The notes under the pieces: model-generated | The model's database searches: none | What the model saw: only the letters and a program-made list of their open reading frames with translations | Told to the model about the DNA's origin: nothing | Source of the DNA: Wyeomyia smithii | Lineage: Eukaryota; Arthropoda; Insecta; Diptera; Culicidae | Assembly (NCBI RefSeq): GCF_029784165.1 | Contig: NC_073695.1 | Location: 56,901,290 to 56,965,289, forward strand | Direction: 5' to 3' | DNA length: 64,000 bases | Translations under genes and position numbers: made by a program | Part shown: positions 1 to 29,724 of the stretch, one piece after another | Numbering within the stretch: position 1 is the first letter of the stretch | Layout of the letters: every line of letters starts with the position of its first letter

Positions 1-1110
1 AAAATGTGAAATTCAGCTATGAAAAGGAACATATTCCGAAGACTACTTAAACTCGGCCATTTTTGGCTGTTTTTTCTGCCAAAAATGGCCGATTTCCGTC
101 TAACATGAGTATCTCCGGAACTAGAATGATACACAGCAGCTGAAATCGACCACAGGCCCAATTTTGGATTCTAGGTTGGCGACCTCCGGTTCCTGGGAAA
201 CAGCCGAAAATGATCGAATAACACCAAATATGTGTGTTTCTCCAACCAGAAACCAGAAGTTGCCATCCTGCAACTCATGATGGTGTCTGAGGTCAATTTT
301 TAGCTCCTTGCAACATTCTGGCTCCGGAGATACTCATGTTGGGTGGTATTTGGTCACTTTGGGCTGTTTTTCAGAAACCGAAAGTCGTGATTTTGGACTT
401 TAAAATTGCCTGTGAAATCAATTTCTATCATCTGGGAGTTATTCTGGTTCCGAAAACATTCATATTGAATGCTATTTGGTCATTTCCGGATGTTTACCAG
501 ACATCGGAAGCCACCATCTTGTAATTCACGATTGTGTCTATGATCAATTTTTAGCTTCTGTGCATCTTTCTGGTACCGCAGATACTCATATTTAATTGGA
601 ATCGTCCATTTCAGGCTGTTTTTCAGAAACTGGAAGTTGCAATCTTACAATTCAAAATGGAAGTTGCCATTTTGGATTACATGATGGCATTTGGCGACAA
701 TTTCTGGATTGAACGTCATACTGGTTGAAGAAACACTCATATTGGGTGGTATTTGGTCATTTTCAGCTGTTTTTCAGAAAAAAAAATGTTGCATGAGGTC
801 GATTATGGAACATATTTGTTACCACTAAAACATTCACCTGCCAAATATGGTTCCATTTAGTTGATTATTTCGCGAGATGTGCAGAAATTTGTGCACCACT
901 ATGGACAGATTTGTATTTTCTTGATTGGTTATTGAGCTGTGCGAAATTTGTGTTTCATTTGTATGGGACCCCTCACTTATAGAAGAGGGAGAGGTGTCAA
1001 ACTATTATGCACATATTTGTTACTTCTAAAAACATTTACCTGCCAATTTTGGTTTCATTTAGTTGGTTAACTCTCGAGATGTGCAGCAATTTGTGTTGCA
1101 TTTGTATGCA
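1..1110. repeat. Inverted arrays of satellite-like units (edge of composite repeat)
   Basis: Positions 1-57 are the reverse complement of about 4597-4650. From about 60 to 250 lie units carrying the ACTTCCGG/AAACAGCC words in + orientation. From about 250 to 790 the same roughly 110-120-bp units run in the opposite orientation. From about 790 to 1110 there is a second unit type, with a short GAAGAGGGAG-like word and TGTGCAGAAATTTGTG, also reversed. The same two unit types recur in + orientation at 1780-3530, so the window opens inside a large inverted arrangement centred near 1.4 kb. No coding potential is recognised. Confidence 0.6.
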
Positions 1111-1130
1111 ACCACTAAAAATAAATCGTT

Positions 1131-1630
1131 TCAAAAATGAAAAGTGAATCCAATCAACATCGGTTTTTTTCAGATCATTTTTAAACCAGGTTTCTTAGAT
1201 AAACCTGTTTTGGACAAATCGAAGAAGACTCTCTTGAGGAAAACTAGTTCGTCTTACAAAACTTTTTCATGTCCAGCGTTTTTTGCTTCTTCTGAAGAAT
1301 GTTGTTGAGCAATTGACGTAGGAATGAATATTTTCGTTTTGTTTCATACAAAATACTCACGAAATGTACAAGGTACGCGGCTACAAAATTTTTTGGAAAG
1401 TTGTTATAGTACTGGAAAATATCACCTCTAGATGGTCGATATATCTTAAAATTTTTTTTTCAATGACTTGCAACATTACCAAAATATCCAGAAAGTTTTA
1501 AAATAGCTAAGCCGTTCATTATGTTTTAGGGTAACTTAGGTTGAATTAATTGTCCCTGAGAATATTTCCAATGATGTGTTTTGATTTTTCAAGCAACAAG
1601 TTACGATTAAGACAATTTTCAAAACCTAAA
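1131..1630. other. AT-rich spacer, nothing recognised
   Basis: This is the central spacer between the inverted satellite arrays. I see no ORF, RNA or terminal repeat of note. Confidence 0.4.
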
Positions 1631-2409
1631 TTAATCCACCTAGCGGTCAGACCCAGCCTTTCTCATTCAATTTTTTATTTGGAAAAATAGATTTACATGA
1701 ACGCTTCAATCCAATAAATGTATATCCACTCTTTAGGTTCTAAAATATTGATGTTGTAATCTTTACATATAAAAATGCAGTCAAGTCTGTCTGTCTGTCT
1801 GATCCATATAGGCCCGGAAACTACCGAACCGATCGACGTGAAAATTTGTATGTAGGGGTTTTTGGTGCCGATAAAGGTTCCTATGATAGTTTGAGACCCC
1901 TCCCTCTTCTGGAAGGGAGGGGTACCATACAAATGAAACATAAATTTCTGCACAACTCAAGAACAAACCAAGCAAATGAATCCGAATTCGGCATGTGGAT
2001 GTTTTAGGGGTAACTAATATGTCCATAATAGTTGGATAAAACACAAATTTGTGCACATCTCGAGAACTAATCAACCGAATGGAACAAAATTTGGCAGGTA
2101 AATATTTTTAGTGGTAACAAATATGTAAATAATGGTTTGAAAACCCGACTCCCTCTTCTATAAGGGAGGGATTCCATGAAAATGAAACACAAATTTCGCA
2201 CAGCTCAAGAACCAATCAAGAAAATACAACCAAATTTGGTATGTGAATGTTTTTAGAGGTAACAAATATGTCCATAATGGTTTGACGCCCCTCCCTCTTC
2301 TGGAAGTACATGTTCCTTCACAAATTTTTGCACATCTCGCGAACTAATCAACTAAATGGAACCATATTGGCAAGTGAATGTTTTTAGTGGTAACAAATAT
2401 GTACCATAA

Positions 2410-3530
2410 TCGACCTCAGACAACATTTTGGATTGTAAGATGGCAACTTCCGGTTTCTGGAAAACAGCCGAAAATGGCCGATTTCCACCCAATATAATAA
2501 TATCCGGATCTAGAATAATACACAGGAGCTAAAATCGACCACAGATAGCATTTCAAATTCTAAGATGGCGACTTCCGGTTTCTGAAAACAGCAGAAAATG
2601 ACCAAATACCACCCAATATGAGTTTTTCTTTAACCAGTATGCTTTTCAAAATCCAGAAATTGTCTCCAAATGCCATTATCAAATCCAAAATGGCGACTTC
2701 CGGTGTCGGAAAAACAGCGGCAAATGACCAAATACCACCCAATATGGGTATTTCTGGAACCGTAATGATGCACTGGAGCCACAAATCGACTTCAGACAAC
2801 ATTTTGAATTGTAAGATGGCAACTTCCGGTTTCTGGAAAACAGCCTGAAATGGACGATTCCCATTAAATATTAGTATTTCTGGAACCAGAAAGATGCACA
2901 GAAGCTAAAAATTGATCACAGACACAATCTTGAATTTTAAGATGGTGACTTCCGGTGTCTGGCAAACAGCTGGAAATGACCAAATACCATTCAATATGAA
3001 TGTTCGGAACCAGAATTACGCCCAGATGACAGAAATTGATTTCACAGGCAATTTTAAAGTCCAAAATCACGACTTTCTGCTTCTGAAAAACAGTCCAAAG
3101 TGACCAAATATCACCCAATATGAGTTTTTCTTTAACCAGTATCCTAAATACCATTTTGAAATCCAAGATGACGACTACCGGTTTGTGAAAAACAGCCTAA
3201 AATGAACAAATACTATCCAATATGAGTATCTCTGGAACCAGAATGATGCAAGGAGCTAACAATTGACCTCAGGCACCATTTTGAATTGCTAAATGGCAAC
3301 TTATAGGCAACAGTCGGAAATGATCGAATAATACTTAATACGGATATTTCCGTAAACGTGATGATGCGTAGAAACCAAACATTGACCCTGGACATTATTT
3401 TGAATTTGAAGACGACTACTTTTAGTTTCTGGAAAACAACCAAAAATACCTCCCAATATGGGTATTTCCCAGGGGGGATTTACCGCTGTCAAATTTCATA
3501 TATGTGTGCGTTATCGCAGATCAACTCTGG
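2410..3530 (+). repeat. ACTTCCGG satellite-like array inside copy A
   Basis: About nine diverged units of 110-120 bp carry, in order, ACTTCCGGTTTCTGGAAAAC, a variant of AAATACCACCCAATATGAG, a variant of GGAACCAGAATGATGCACAG, and a variant of CATTTTGAATT. The same unit reversed fills 250-790, and two further units occur at 55535-55665. Small ORFs in this stretch are by-products of the repeat. Confidence 0.65.
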
Positions 3531-5088
3531 TCCATGAAGTTTGTTGGTCCATGACATTTGATTAATTACCAATGTGACGATAAAACATCACCAATTTTCG
3601 TTAAAAACTTGTTGCTGTCCCAAAATTTCACTACGGAACGCATTATTAATAAAAGTTTTCCGCGAGTTCTCGAGTTTTGTTAAAAGAGAACGTTCCATTT
3701 TACATCGATCAAAACGACAAAAACCAAAACATACAGACGCCTTGTTGCCAAATGTGTTGGTCGCGGTTTCACGATATTTGACAGATAGATTCCCCCTGGT
3801 ATTTCCGGTGTCAGATTGATGCCAGAAAGTCTGCTGATAATGACAGAATACCACCCAATATGAATATATTCAGAATTAAGGCGATTTACAGAAGCCAAAA
3901 GACGAGGATGTTGTCATTTCGATAAAACCAATCATTTCAAACGATTTTTATTTGACTTTGATCATATCCTATGGCCGATTCGTCGTGCATTTGCAGACTT
4001 CAAACAAACCGCAAGGAATCAATGAACTTGGAACGTTCAAATAATACGACACCACATTTAAATTATGTTGAGGCCACATATATCGATCAAAGCAGGTATA
4101 GTTTTAAATAGTCTTTGAATTTCTCTTCTTTCCATAACTTTTGAGCCACATATCAAATTGTTATGAAGTTTGTTATTTGTAAGTTTGAGAGATGACTCGT
4201 TCGTATGACACTAGTTATGTTCAAATAAGTCATGTAATCTTTGAGATAATAGACTTTGGTTGTTTTATCAACAATTTAATACATAACGGTTGCTTAAGTT
4301 CGATTATAATCAAATGAAATGGGAACGTGTAGGACAGCCAAACTTTTAAACCACGTGTTCAATCATAATTTATCAGTTAACCCTTAACTAGCCCGCTTAT
4401 CTGATAATAATAATCAAATCGGTTGTGTAGTTTCTGAGATAATGAAGTTTCGTGATTTTCACAAGTCGGCACATTACAAATAAAGTTACAGTTCGATTAC
4501 AGTAAAATTCAATAGGGTCTTCTGAGGCAGCTAGACCATTCATTTGACACTAATTTTGTGGAAATCGGGTCGGCCATCTCTGAGAAAAGCGAGTTAGTCC
4601 AAGTAGTCTTCGGAATATGTTCCTTCGCATAGCTGGATTTCACATTTTTAAACATAACAGGCAAAGTAATAGTCCGACTGCAAAACAAATCAATAGGGTC
4701 TTATGGGGCAATTAGACCTTCCATTTGACACTGATTTTATGAAAATCGGTACAGCCATCTCTGAGAAACATGAGTGAGATCAAACAGTCTTCAGAACACG
4801 TTTCTTTTCTTGAACCACAAGTTCAATCTTTATGAAATTCAAAACTTAAGGGTTTTCTAGGTAGCCCGTTCTTTTGAGACCAATTTTGTTCAAATCGGTT
4901 GTGCAGTTTCTGAGATATTGATGTTTCATGATTTTCACATTTTTAAACATAACCTCTAAATTAAAAATCCAATTACAATGAAATTCAATAGGGTCTTATG
5001 GGGCAACTAGACCTTTCATTTGCAATTAATTTCATGAAAATCGGTAAAGCCATCTCTGAGAATAGTGAGTGAGAATAAAAATCTGCAC

Positions 5089-5113
5089 ATACACACACAC
5101 ACTCAAACACACA

Positions 5114-5160
<47 letters not shown>
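5089..5160. repeat. (CA)n microsatellite
   Basis: Almost uninterrupted CA dinucleotides sit near the end of copy A. A short ACACAC stretch occurs at the matching place in copy B (about 6445-6470), so the microsatellite is part of the element. Confidence 0.9.
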
Positions 5161-5161
<1 letters not shown>

Positions 5162-5285
5162 GAAAATGCCCAGCTCGTCGAGCTGAGTCGAGTGATATAT
5201 GCCATTCGGCCCATTGGAGCACTTTTATACTTCCGGTTTTGCAAGTGATTGCTATACCTTTCTAGGAGAAAGGCAAAAACCTAAT

Positions 5286-6586
5286 TTAATCCACCTAGCG
5301 GTCAGACCCAGCCTTTCTCATTCAAATTTATTATTTGTAAAAATAGATTTACATGGACGCTTCAATCCAATAAAAGTATATTCACTCTTTGGGTTCTAAA
5401 ATATTGATGTTGTAATTGAAGTATAAAATATGAAATTTGACGTAATGTTAGTGCTTAAGAAATAGCGAAATAAAAGAAATGACTTTTAATTTCGAACAAT
5501 TTCATCACGAGCGATACCGGGAACGTTCAAATAGTACGAAATCACATTTAAATTATGTTGAGGCCACGTATATTGATCAAAGCAGGTATAGTTTTAAATA
5601 GTCTTTGAATAATCTGTTCGTTCCATAACTTTTAAACCACATATCAAGTTGTTATGAAGTTAGTTATTTGTAAGTTTAAGAGATAACTCGTTCGTATGAC
5701 GCTAGTTATGTTTAATAAGTCGTGTAATCTTTGAGATAATAGACTCGTTGTGTTAACAATTTAATACATAACGGTTGCTTAAGTTCGATTATAATCGAAT
5801 GAAATGGGAACGTATAGAGCAGCCGAATTATGAAACCACTTGTTCAATCATAATTCATCAGTTAACCCTTAACTAGGCCGTTTAACTGATATCAATATTG
5901 TTCACATCGGTTGTGTAGTTTCTAAGATAATGAAGCTTCGTGATTTTCACCTCTCGATACGTTACAGACGTTATTTTACTTTTCATAGCTGGATTTCACA
6001 TTTTTAAACATAACAGGCAAAGTCCGATTGCAGAAAAAATCAATAGGGTCTTATGGGGCAACTAGACCTTCCATTTGACACCGATTTTATGAAAATCGGT
6101 CCAGCCATCTCTGAGAAACATGAGTGAGATTAAATAGTCTCGAAAACACGTTTCTTTCCATAACTTTTGAACCACATGTCCAATCTTAATGAAATTCAAA
6201 AGTTAAGGGTTTATTAGGTAGCCCATTCGTTTGAAATTAATTTTGTTCAAATCAGTTGCGTAGTTTCTGAGATATTGATGTTTCGTGATTTTTACATTTT
6301 GATACATAACCTCTAAACTAAAAATCCGATTACAATAAAATTCAATAGGGTCTTATGGGGCAAATAGACCTTTCATTTGCAATTAATTTCATTGAAATCG
6401 GTCCAGCCATCTCTGAGAAAATCGAGTGAGATTTGGAGAGCGTTACACACACACATACACACACATACAGAAAATGCTCAGCTCGTCGAACTGAGTCGAG
6501 TGATATACGATATTTGGCCCTTTGGAGCACTTTTATACCTTTAGTTTTTTCATTGATTGCTATATCTTTCTAGGAGAAAGGCAAAA
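5286..6586 (+). mobile_element. Composite repeat element, copy B (short form)
   Basis: It has the same start word and end word as copy A and lies head to tail with it, only a few bases apart. It lacks the two satellite-like arrays found in copy A. The tail matches 4020-5279 closely, including the GGGTCTTATGGGGCAA words. It has no ORF. Confidence 0.6.
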
Positions 6587-6628
6587 CGTTTTCTGATTAT
6601 ACATTTTTCACTGTAAATTTACTGTATA

Positions 6629-6908
6629 GTAAGGATGGGCGATACTGACAAAAGTATCGATACTTTGGTATCGCGATACTTCAATGAACTTCGATACCAG
6701 GTATCGGAGTATCGTTTGTAGGAATATCGATTATCGATGCTTCGATAGTATCGGTATCAGACCTGCATTTTTTTTTTAAAAAGCGTCGTTTAGAAAGTAT
6801 CGATACCGGTACTCATTTCTCGCGGTGAGTATCGATGCCAAAATACTTGATGCCGCGACCCCTAGTATCGATACCGCTGGTATCGATGCTAGTATCGCCC
6901 ATCCCTAC
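6629..6908. mobile_element. MITE-like element rich in TATCGATA
   Basis: Terminal inverted repeats pair GTAAGGATGGGCGATAC (left) with the reverse complement of GTATCGCCCATCCCTAC (right), one mismatch. The interior is a string of GTATCGATAC/TCGATACC words on both strands. The word TACTGTATA occurs at both outer edges, and TGTATA may be the target-site duplication. The TIR style resembles hAT non-autonomous elements, but the family is not settled. Confidence 0.65.
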
Positions 6909-7157
6909 TGTATATAAAGCATTAAAAATGTGTACAATTCATTTTACCTGCATTAAAAATATGTATAATTGTGAAACGTTCTAGTAAATTTGCTTGATTT
7001 TTTTTATGGATTTTATGGGTTATTAACAATAGCTTTAGAACTATTGAACATTGCATTAACTATTTAAAACTAGTCAACTTGTCGTTATTATAACTTTTCC
7101 CTTTTAATCTTTGCATCGGCATCAGAGCGAACTAAATTTTTTTTCTCTATTTTCAAT

Positions 7158-8340
7158 TGCATTATAGCTCTCTAATCTTAGGACATAGAACATTCATGTC
7201 TTCAGCAGAGTTGTCCAAGTGATTGAGTACTATAGAATGATGATATGTTTGTTGAGGAATTTTGTCTCTTCGTGGCGCTAGTGTATATGTATTTGATAAC
7301 AGCATACGATACTGAAATAGGTAAAATGCTTTCTATTACAAAATAGTCACGGGTACACTAGCGCTACGTAGTGAAGAAATTCCAAAGCAGACAGATCTTC
7401 ATCTGAAAGTTCTCAATCACTTGACCAACTTTGCTGAAGACATGATTGTTTTACATCCTAACATCCTCGACTTACAGTTCATCTAACATGCCCAGACTTG
7501 ACAAGTACCACTTTTGCTCTTAACGTAATGGTGATTATGTTAATTACCAAAAACTGTTTTGGCTTTAACTTTGGTTTAGATTATCAGATCTCGGTTTTTC
7601 TTGCATATTCTAGTACATTTTTGCGTTCTGCATCAATATATGCAAAAAAAAAAACAAAAAGTGTAAAAATGGCACATGTACAACTTTTGCTCTCAACGGC
7701 TCAAATAATGACAACCAGAAAACTTTAAGAGCAAAAGTGGTACATGTCCAGTACGAGCATGAAGGGTGCATTATAGCTCTCTAATCTCAGGATATAGAAC
7801 ATTCATGTCTTCAGCAGAGCTGTCCAAGTGATTGAGTACTATAGAATGATGATCTGTTTGTTAAGGAATTCTGCCTCTTCGTGGCGTTAGTGTATATGTA
7901 TTTGAGAACAGCATACGAGTTGATACTGAAATAGGTAAAATGCTTTCTATTACAAAAAAATCACGGGTACACTAGCGCTACGTAGTGAAGAAATTCCAAA
8001 GCAGACAGATCTTCATCTGAAAGTACTCAATCACTTGACCAACTTTGCTGATGAAATGATTGTTTTATGTGTTAAGATCCTCGACTTACAATTCATCTAA
8101 CATGCACAGACTGGACATGTACCACTTTTGCTCTCAACCAAATGGTGATTATGTTAATTACCAAAAGTTTTGTTGGCTATAACTTTGGATTAGGTTATCA
8201 GATCTCGATTTTTCTTGGATATTTTAGTACATTATTGCGTTCTGCATCAGTTTATGCAAAAAAACCCAAAAAGTGTAAAAATGGCACATGTACCATTTTT
8301 GCTATCAACGGCTCAGATATTGGCCATGGTTCACCTAAAA
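7158..8340. repeat. 609-bp tandem duplication of a foldback element
   Basis: TGCATTATAGCTCTCTAATC starts at 7158 and again at 7767. Each unit holds an imperfect palindrome: GGCGCTAGTGTA pairs with TACACTAGCGCTACGTAG, and CTTCAGCAGAG...TCCAAGTGATTGAG pairs with CTCAATCACTTGACCAAC...TGCTGAAG. After it comes a shared segment containing CACTTTTGCTCT and AAAAATGGCACATGTAC. Short ORFs here (7498-7728, 8142-8417) are the same repeat read twice and are not taken as genes. Confidence 0.7.
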
Positions 8341-8813
8341 ATATAGTAAAGCATTTCGTACGCACTAGAAATTGCAATGAAATCTTAAACCTTTTTACGC
8401 GCATATCACTAAATTAGTTCCACTACATGCAATAATTTTGATTTGGTTATACCAAATTTAAACTGATTGTAACCCATATTGTGTACGAAAAGTCATAAAC
8501 TTATTTTTGACGTGAAAACATGCATTTTATTTGTTCGGAAAATAGATTCGATTCAAGGAACTTGCGGTTAATCTTTTACAACTTCGTGCCAATTTTTTAC
8601 CGTGTAAAAATGCTGTCAGTTGTTTATTTTCACAGCATTGCACGTACGCGTGAAAAGATAAAACGTCAAACTGATTTTGGAAGCAATAAAAGTAAACAAA
8701 GTAAATGCTCAACGGTTAACGTGTTATAGTTTTATCACTTTTTGTGCAGTTTTTGTATAGTTTAGAGCAATAATTTGAGCATTTGCGACATTCCTCAATT
8801 ACCAGTGCTTCAA
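8341..8813 (+). promoter_or_regulatory. Upstream region of the CSPP1-like gene
   Basis: It separates the foldback duplication from the start codon at 8814. The ATG context is CAAATGG, acceptable for insects. I see no clear TATA box, and the transcription start cannot be placed. Confidence 0.3.
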
Positions 8814-26856
<18,043 letters not shown>

Positions 26857-26955
26857 AAAAATTTGAAAAGGCATAGAATGCTACATACTCCATCCCATCT
26901 TCATTTACCGTTAGGACAATAATCAACCTAGGCCGTACACCAGCAAATTGTCGTA

Positions 26956-27179
26956 TTCTACGTAATTCCATTAAGTTTTTTGTTTATTTTTTATTGAAAC
27001 GTAGAAAGTAAGACACAATAATAACAGTTAGTGAAAGCAGGATTTTTTTCCATTATTGAAAGAATTTCCAACCTTCTCAGAAGAGTTTTATTCCTGTCAA
27101 GCCACAATCGCCAGCTTCTCAAATTTGGTCTGTACACGAATAAGTTCTACTCACCTCCTAGGAAACTCTGTGCCCACTA
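26956..27179. repeat. Extra copy of the NDUFS4 3' UTR
   Basis: This segment, from TTCTACGTAATTCC to CCCACTAC, matches 28438-28668 with only a few substitutions and small indels. The second copy is the 3' UTR attached to NDUFS4; this one is cut off exactly at the bases of the NDUFS4 stop codon by the element at 27180. It includes the reversed AATAAA signals of the - strand transcript. Confidence 0.85.
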
Positions 27180-28445
27180 CCGTAAAACGGGGCGAATAGA
27201 AACAGTGGGGCGAATAGAAACAAAACTTCCGAACTTGAAAAATGCGATTTTAGGTCTTCGATTACATTAAAAAACCATGCAAAAAATATTTTCTTAAATA
27301 GTTCAATAGTAAACAAGTCCTGCAAACCCATTTTTGGGTTAGCAGCACTATTGTCGGTTTGCTTAAAAAAATGCAAAATGGGAGTTCAAATTCTGAACGT
27401 TTCCGAGTACCAAAAAACTTTGTCTGTGGAAGCCATTCTGCTTCACTTAGAACTTGTTCGTATGATATACTGGGTCGGTAGTTAAGCATTTCAAGTTTTT
27501 ACGCTGAATTAAGGAATTGCCGTAAGGTATTCATCACCACGTTTCCTATATGTTTCATGAAAAACTCGCGGTTCTCAGAATAACGGGGCGAATAGAAACA
27601 ACGCCGTAGCGGCTATTTTTTGTACCAAAACATGTAGATTTGAGAAATGCTATAATGTTTTATAAGTAAAATGATGTGGAACATGTATTGTGCATTTTCA
27701 GCCCATGGTCAGGACTTACCAACAAAAAAGTCCAAAAACGTAAAAAAACTGTTTTTTTGTCAAGCGGTTACGAAATATAGAATCAACTACTCGGATAAAT
27801 CGGATGTTACCTTTAGACTTCAATCCAGTAGACAACCACGCTAGTTTCAAAAAACGTGATGAAAGTCTGATTTATCTGCTGCATGATGCTCGACATGGAC
27901 TGACCCGAGAGATATGAATCAAGGTTTCAGTTCCACCAAGACAAAATGTTCCCGGATGTCGTGTCCTAGATGAAACGCCGGAAGATGCCAGACCGGTGGA
28001 AATGCTTGACCCAACGCGAGTCCTTCTGTTCCTAATAAGGACTCTAATAGAACATATTCATTCATAAGATAACAAACATGAAGTAATAAACCGAACATTT
28101 CCACTATTTTGATATTTTATATCATTTCCTTGCCTCTCATATCAATAAATATGATGCAATTGTTCTGTTTTCTTCAAATTAAAACTAGAATTTTCTATCA
28201 GAACAAGGAAAACGTATTTTATTGGCGAGTTTTTCTATTCGCCCCATTGCGGGGTGAATAGAAACATGCAACATTTTTTTCAATAAAACAATGAATTACT
28301 TATTTTATCAAAATGGACGTTACACCTTTAATAAAGAGAGGCAAGACCCATGTTTAAAAACTTTTATATTCATTCTATACATTATAGTATTTTTTGTACA
28401 CTGCAAGATATATCGCAGACTGTTTCTATTCGCCCCGTTCTACGG
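27180..28445. mobile_element. TA-flanked inverted-repeat element between the two 3'-UTR copies
   Basis: The ends pair CCGTAAAACGGGGCGAATAG with the reverse complement of CTATTCGCCCCGTTCTACGG, and TA lies on both outer sides, the target preference of Tc1/mariner-type elements. The word GGGGCGAATAGAAAC recurs inside near 27207 and 27585 and, varied, near 28230-28260. No transposase is encoded, so it is non-autonomous. Confidence 0.75.
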
Positions 28446-28664
28446 TAATTCCATTAAGTTTTTTGTTTATTTTTATTGAAATGTAGAAAGTAAGACACAA
28501 TAATAACAGTTAGTGAAAGCAGGATTTTTTCTTCCCATTATTGAAAGAATTTCCAACCTTCTCACAAGAGTTTTATTCCTGTCAAGCCACAATCGCCAGC
28601 TTCTCAAATTTGGTCTGTACACGAATAAGTTCTAGTAAACTCACCTCCTAGGAAATTACGCCCA
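28438..28664 (-). other. NDUFS4: NDUFS4 3' UTR with polyadenylation signals
   Basis: It runs from the stop codon to the junction with the element. Two reversed AATAAA hexamers lie at about 28466-28477. Its duplicate is at 26956-27179. Confidence 0.65.
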
Positions 28665-29463
28665 CTACTTGGTAGAAACTCGGGTACGCTTGTTCCACGC
28701 AAAGTTGATTCCGTAATTCTTCACACGACTTTTCTTTTGTGCCTCCGGCGCATCGACAAACCATCTCCATCCGTTCTTTTCGCAGTGAGCAATAGCTTCA
28801 TCAGTTGAGCCGAATTCCACGCGCATATTCGATAGTGGATCACCCCTACAAAGGTTATCGTATTAAAAATCACAAATCGTTTCTGTTTTACCACTATCAC
28901 GAACTTACGATGAAGCCCACCCCATCAGGGGATTTTCCCAGCGCTCACGGTTATCAAACTCGATACACCAGTGGTGAATGTTGTCGGTACCGCTCTGCAT
29001 GGCATTTTTTGCCGGCATGAAAATACGAACACGGCGTTCCTTGACGTGCTCCTCCGGTACTCCAGTGATCGGGGACAGGTTCACCTATATTGGGCGATCT
29101 ATAACTTTTTGCCGCGAAATCAAAAATCAAGATGTAGCAGTACGAACCTTCGCCGGAACAGTGATAGTACTGGCTTGTTTTTCCCTTTCGCGTTGTTGCT
29201 CTTCATCGGCAATGACTAGAGTGGCATCTATGAAGGGAGCCTCCTTTTGTTTTATGGGGTCCTTCAAAACGACTGCTGTTGTGGAAAAGCAAGCTCGGGT
29301 CCTGCGTAAATATTGGAGTACAGACAGTAGTGATTACACAATCAGTCGCTCACAAAATTCTTCCGTGGCATCATCAAACTATTTTATACACTTTTAGCTG
29401 ATAGAACTACACTTACCATGGAGCCGCACTGGCACGGGTCAGAGATCGTAACAAAAGACTCAT
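28665..29463 (-). CDS. NDUFS4: NADH dehydrogenase [ubiquinone] iron-sulfur protein 4, mitochondrial
   Basis: Exons, in coding order: 29417-29463, 29148-29301, 28909-29084, 28665-28845. Introns are 115, 63 and 63 nt, all GT/AG with matching phases; the coding length is 558 nt, 185 residues. The N-terminus MSLLLRSLTRASAAPW is basic and hydroxyl-rich, as expected of a mitochondrial presequence. The mature part shows RRVRIFMPAKNAMQSGT, WENPLMGWASSGDPLSNM and the C-terminal NFAWNKRTRVSTK, all typical of NDUFS4. It is an accessory subunit of respiratory complex I at the NADH-oxidising arm; it binds no iron-sulfur cluster despite its name. Length fits the family and no defect is seen. It converges with the CSPP1-like gene. 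The Drosophila counterpart is called ND-18. Confidence 0.95.
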
Positions 29464-29724
29464 CTTCCGACAGGACTCACTCACGAAATATCAGATCAGT
29501 TTGAATCAAATATGTACCTGGGAAAAAACTCAAACTCTCAGGCAGTGAATGTTAAAAGTCAAAACAAAGTGTTGACAAAATAATTTGTAGTACACGATTA
29601 AATTTAAAAACTGTAAAAACTGTTGCGTGCAAGTTTTAGTACAATTCAAGCATAGTAGGGGTGTCTGTAAAAAACACCAGCTTCAGGGATGAAGGCAGTG
29701 TGTGGAAAGTATTTACATAGCGAA
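29464..29724 (-). promoter_or_regulatory. 5' flank of NDUFS4
   Basis: Upstream of the ATG lies GTCGGAAG and a short 5' UTR. I can place neither a TATA box nor a transcription start. The repeat family starting at 29725 sets its outer limit. Confidence 0.3.

Larger units (their letters stand above)
1631..5279 (+). mobile_element. Composite repeat element, copy A
   Basis: Copy A starts with TTAATCCACCTAGCGGTCAG and ends with TCTAGGAGAAAGGCAAAA. The same start and end bound a shorter copy at 5286-6586. Copy A holds a TCTG tetranucleotide run (about 1787-1801), units with CCCTCCCTCTTCTGG (1860-2410), a run of ACTTCCGG units (2410-3530), and a tail with repeated words such as AATAGGGTCTTATGGGGCAA and CCATCTCTGAGAAA (4020-5070). 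It encodes no recognisable protein. The family is a high-copy, apparently non-autonomous repeat; the assignment to a superfamily is open. Confidence 0.6.

Noticed and set aside
5065..5265. ORFs rich in Thr-His or Cys-Val on either strand
   Set aside because: They are translations of the CA microsatellite.
28971..29397. ORFs on the + strand over NDUFS4
   Set aside because: Antisense shadows of NDUFS4 exons.
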